Made by a program: the position numbers and the translations under genes. Below are positions 62,726-64,000 of a stretch of DNA of 64,000 nucleotides, piece after piece. This DNA is from Paenibacillaceae bacterium (GTDB lineage: Bacteria; Bacillota; Bacilli; Paenibacillales; Paenibacillaceae): contig REGQ01000006.1 in the NCBI GenBank assembly GCA_004134985.1, forward strand, positions 62,001-126,000. The letters are read 5' to 3'. The notes beneath the pieces are model-generated. The model was not told the DNA's origin. It was given only the letters and a program-made list of their open reading frames with translations, and did no database searches. Each line of letters begins with the position of its first letter. Position 1 is the first letter of the stretch.

Positions 62726-64000
62726 ATGAAGAAAAAAAGAGGGCTCACATCGATTTTATGTTCCATCTTGATTTTGTCGGTGTTGTTTACAGGATGTACA
62801 TCCGGCACTAAAGGTGGGGAGGAAGCAGCACCGCCGCCAGATAAACCGGAGACTGGCGGTCAGACAGAAGAGCAAGGACCGGTCGATTACCCATCATCCT
62901 TATCTTATTGGGTAGGATTGAACGCCAATGCATCGGCAACGATGGCTGATCTGGGAGAAAGCAAGCTGTACAAGCATCTGGAGCAAGTAACCGGCACGAA
63001 GGTGGAATGGCGTCACCCGGCCGGGGACGGAGCGCAGGTGGAGGAACAATTCAACTTGATGATTGCATCGAAGAAGCTGCCGGATGTTATTGAGCGCAAC
63101 TGGGCATCGGTGACGCGCGGACCGGATGATGCGATTAATACCGGTACGATTTTGCGATTGAATGAATTGATTGACGAGCATGCGCCCAACTTGAAGAAAT
63201 ATTTGGATGATCATCCTGAAATCAAGAAGATGGTCATGACGGATGAAGGCAATATCTATTCGTTCCCGTTCATCCGCGGGCATGAGAAGCTGAATGTATT
63301 CTTCGGACCGATTATTAGAAAAGACTGGCTCGATAAAGTCCAAATGGAAGTTCCGACAACAGTAGATGAGTGGGAACAGGTGCTGACCGCGTTCAAGGAG
63401 CAGAACAATGGGCAGCCGCCATTCGTGCAAACAATTTCCCATATGAAAATCGGTCACGCTTTTATCGGTGCCTTCGGCATTCCGCTGGAGTTTTACAATG
63501 ACAATGGCACAGTTAAGTATGGTTCTATGGAGCCGGAATATAAAGAGTATCTGACGTTAATGAACCGTTGGTACAAGCTGGGCTTGTTTGATCCTGACTT
63601 TGCAGCAATGGATACGCAATTGATGGATTCGAAAATTACGACAGGCAATGTATTGTCGTTCGTGGGCTATACCGGCAGCGGGATTGGAAAGTATATGGGA
63701 TTGATGGAGAAGGACCCTGAATTTGAGTTGGTGGCAACGCCGTACCCGACGTTGAACAAGGGGGATACAGCAGTGTGGGGGCAGAAAGATTTCCCTTACA
63801 CAGGAATTGGCGCCGCGATTACAACTGCAGCCAAAAATCCAGAGCAAATCGTGAGATGGCTCGATTACGCCTACAGTCCTGAAGGGCATAATCTGTTCAA
63901 TTTTGGCATCGAGGGCGAAAGCTTCAACATGGTTGATGGCAAACCGACCTATACCGACGTCATTCTGGACAATGCGGACGGACTGCCTGTTACGCAATCG
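62726..64000 (+). CDS. Extracellular sugar-binding lipoprotein, LplA-like (runs off the window)
   Basis: 425 codons are visible from ATG 62726 (GAGAGGAG upstream); the gene continues past the edge. The lipoprotein signal ends VLFTGC with Cys24, followed by a Pro/Gly/Glu-rich linker. The mature part begins SLSYWVGLNANASATMADLG and contains FNLMIASKKLPDVIERNW and WLDYAYSPEGHNLFNFGIEG, the landmarks of LplA-type binding proteins. It probably starts a fifth transporter cassette controlled by the regulator at 60206. Confidence 0.92.
   Translation, partial: MKKKRGLTSILCSILILSVLFTGCTSGTKGGEEAAPPPDKPETGGQTEEQGPVDYPSSLSYWVGLNANASATMADLGESKLYKHLEQVTGTKVEWRHPAGDGAQVEEQFNLMIASKKLPDVIERNWASVTRGPDDAINTGTILRLNELIDEHAPNLKKYLDDHPEIKKMVMTDEGNIYSFPFIRGHEKLNVFFGPIIRKDWLDKVQMEVPTTVDEWEQVLTAFKEQNNGQPPFVQTISHMKIGHAFIGAFGIPLEFYNDNGTVKYGSMEPEYKEYLTLMNRWYKLGLFDPDFAAMDTQLMDSKITTGNVLSFVGYTGSGIGKYMGLMEKDPEFELVATPYPTLNKGDTAVWGQKDFPYTGIGAAITTAAKNPEQIVRWLDYAYSPEGHNLFNFGIEGESFNMVDGKPTYTDVILDNADGLPVTQS

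Overview
This window looks like part of a Paenibacillus-type (Paenibacillaceae, Bacillota) chromosome. The evidence is GC-balanced Firmicute DNA with strong AGGAGG ribosome sites, frequent GTG/TTG starts, large secreted enzymes ending in three S-layer-homology (SLH) repeats, and repeated cassettes of LplA/LplB/LplC-like sugar ABC transporters lacking their own ATPase, paired with YesM/YesN-like two-component systems or Cache-AraC regulators. No rRNA, tRNA or CRISPR array was found.

Layout. 1-2262: end of a sugar permease gene, a translated 39-bp hairpin repeat array and an intracellular GH5 enzyme. 2263-3472: a gene-free stretch with a nested inverted-repeat element and a second 39-bp tandem array. 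3473-14929: a cell-wall-anchored GH26 mannanase, two permeases, a solute-binding lipoprotein, then an AraC-type response regulator and its sensor kinase. 15041-17516: lipid-methyltransferase-like gene, a tiny membrane protein and an OmpR-type two-component system. 17871-20967 (minus strand): membrane-anchored EEP-fold phosphohydrolase, a FixH/YtkA-like lipoprotein and a PepSY membrane protein. 21271-29398: Cache-AraC regulator, an orphan beta-sandwich module, a second transporter cassette and an SGNH esterase. 29746-34311: SLH-anchored beta-helix enzyme. 34477-46347: two-component system, third transporter (MalE/F/G-like), GH130 mannoside phosphorylase and an SLH-anchored GH28-like enzyme. 47064-51000 (minus strand): an island with a second-copy-type methionine aminopeptidase, a TetR regulator, a GC-rich stand-alone MurD and the 3' remnant of a Tn554-like transposon. 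51052-59630: fourth transporter cassette, two-component system and a GH95 fucosidase. 60206-64000: Cache-AraC regulator and a further binding protein that runs off the window.

How it fits together. The genes form four or five plant-polysaccharide units. Large anchored enzymes (GH26, GH28-like, beta-helix) cut mannan and pectin-like chains at the surface. Lipoproteins and two-permease transporters import the oligosaccharides. Intracellular enzymes (GH5, GH130, GH95, probably the SGNH esterase) finish degradation. Each unit has its own local sensor. Shared promoter elements (38029/42522, 29594/62621, 23774/24395) tie separated genes into common regulons, and cre-like sites suggest CcpA repression.

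The least expected parts are the murD-tetR-map island beside a decapitated Tn554-like element, the two 39-bp arrays, a 34-residue membrane protein, and a binding module that appears cut from its enzyme while keeping a promoter matching that of the neighbouring operon.
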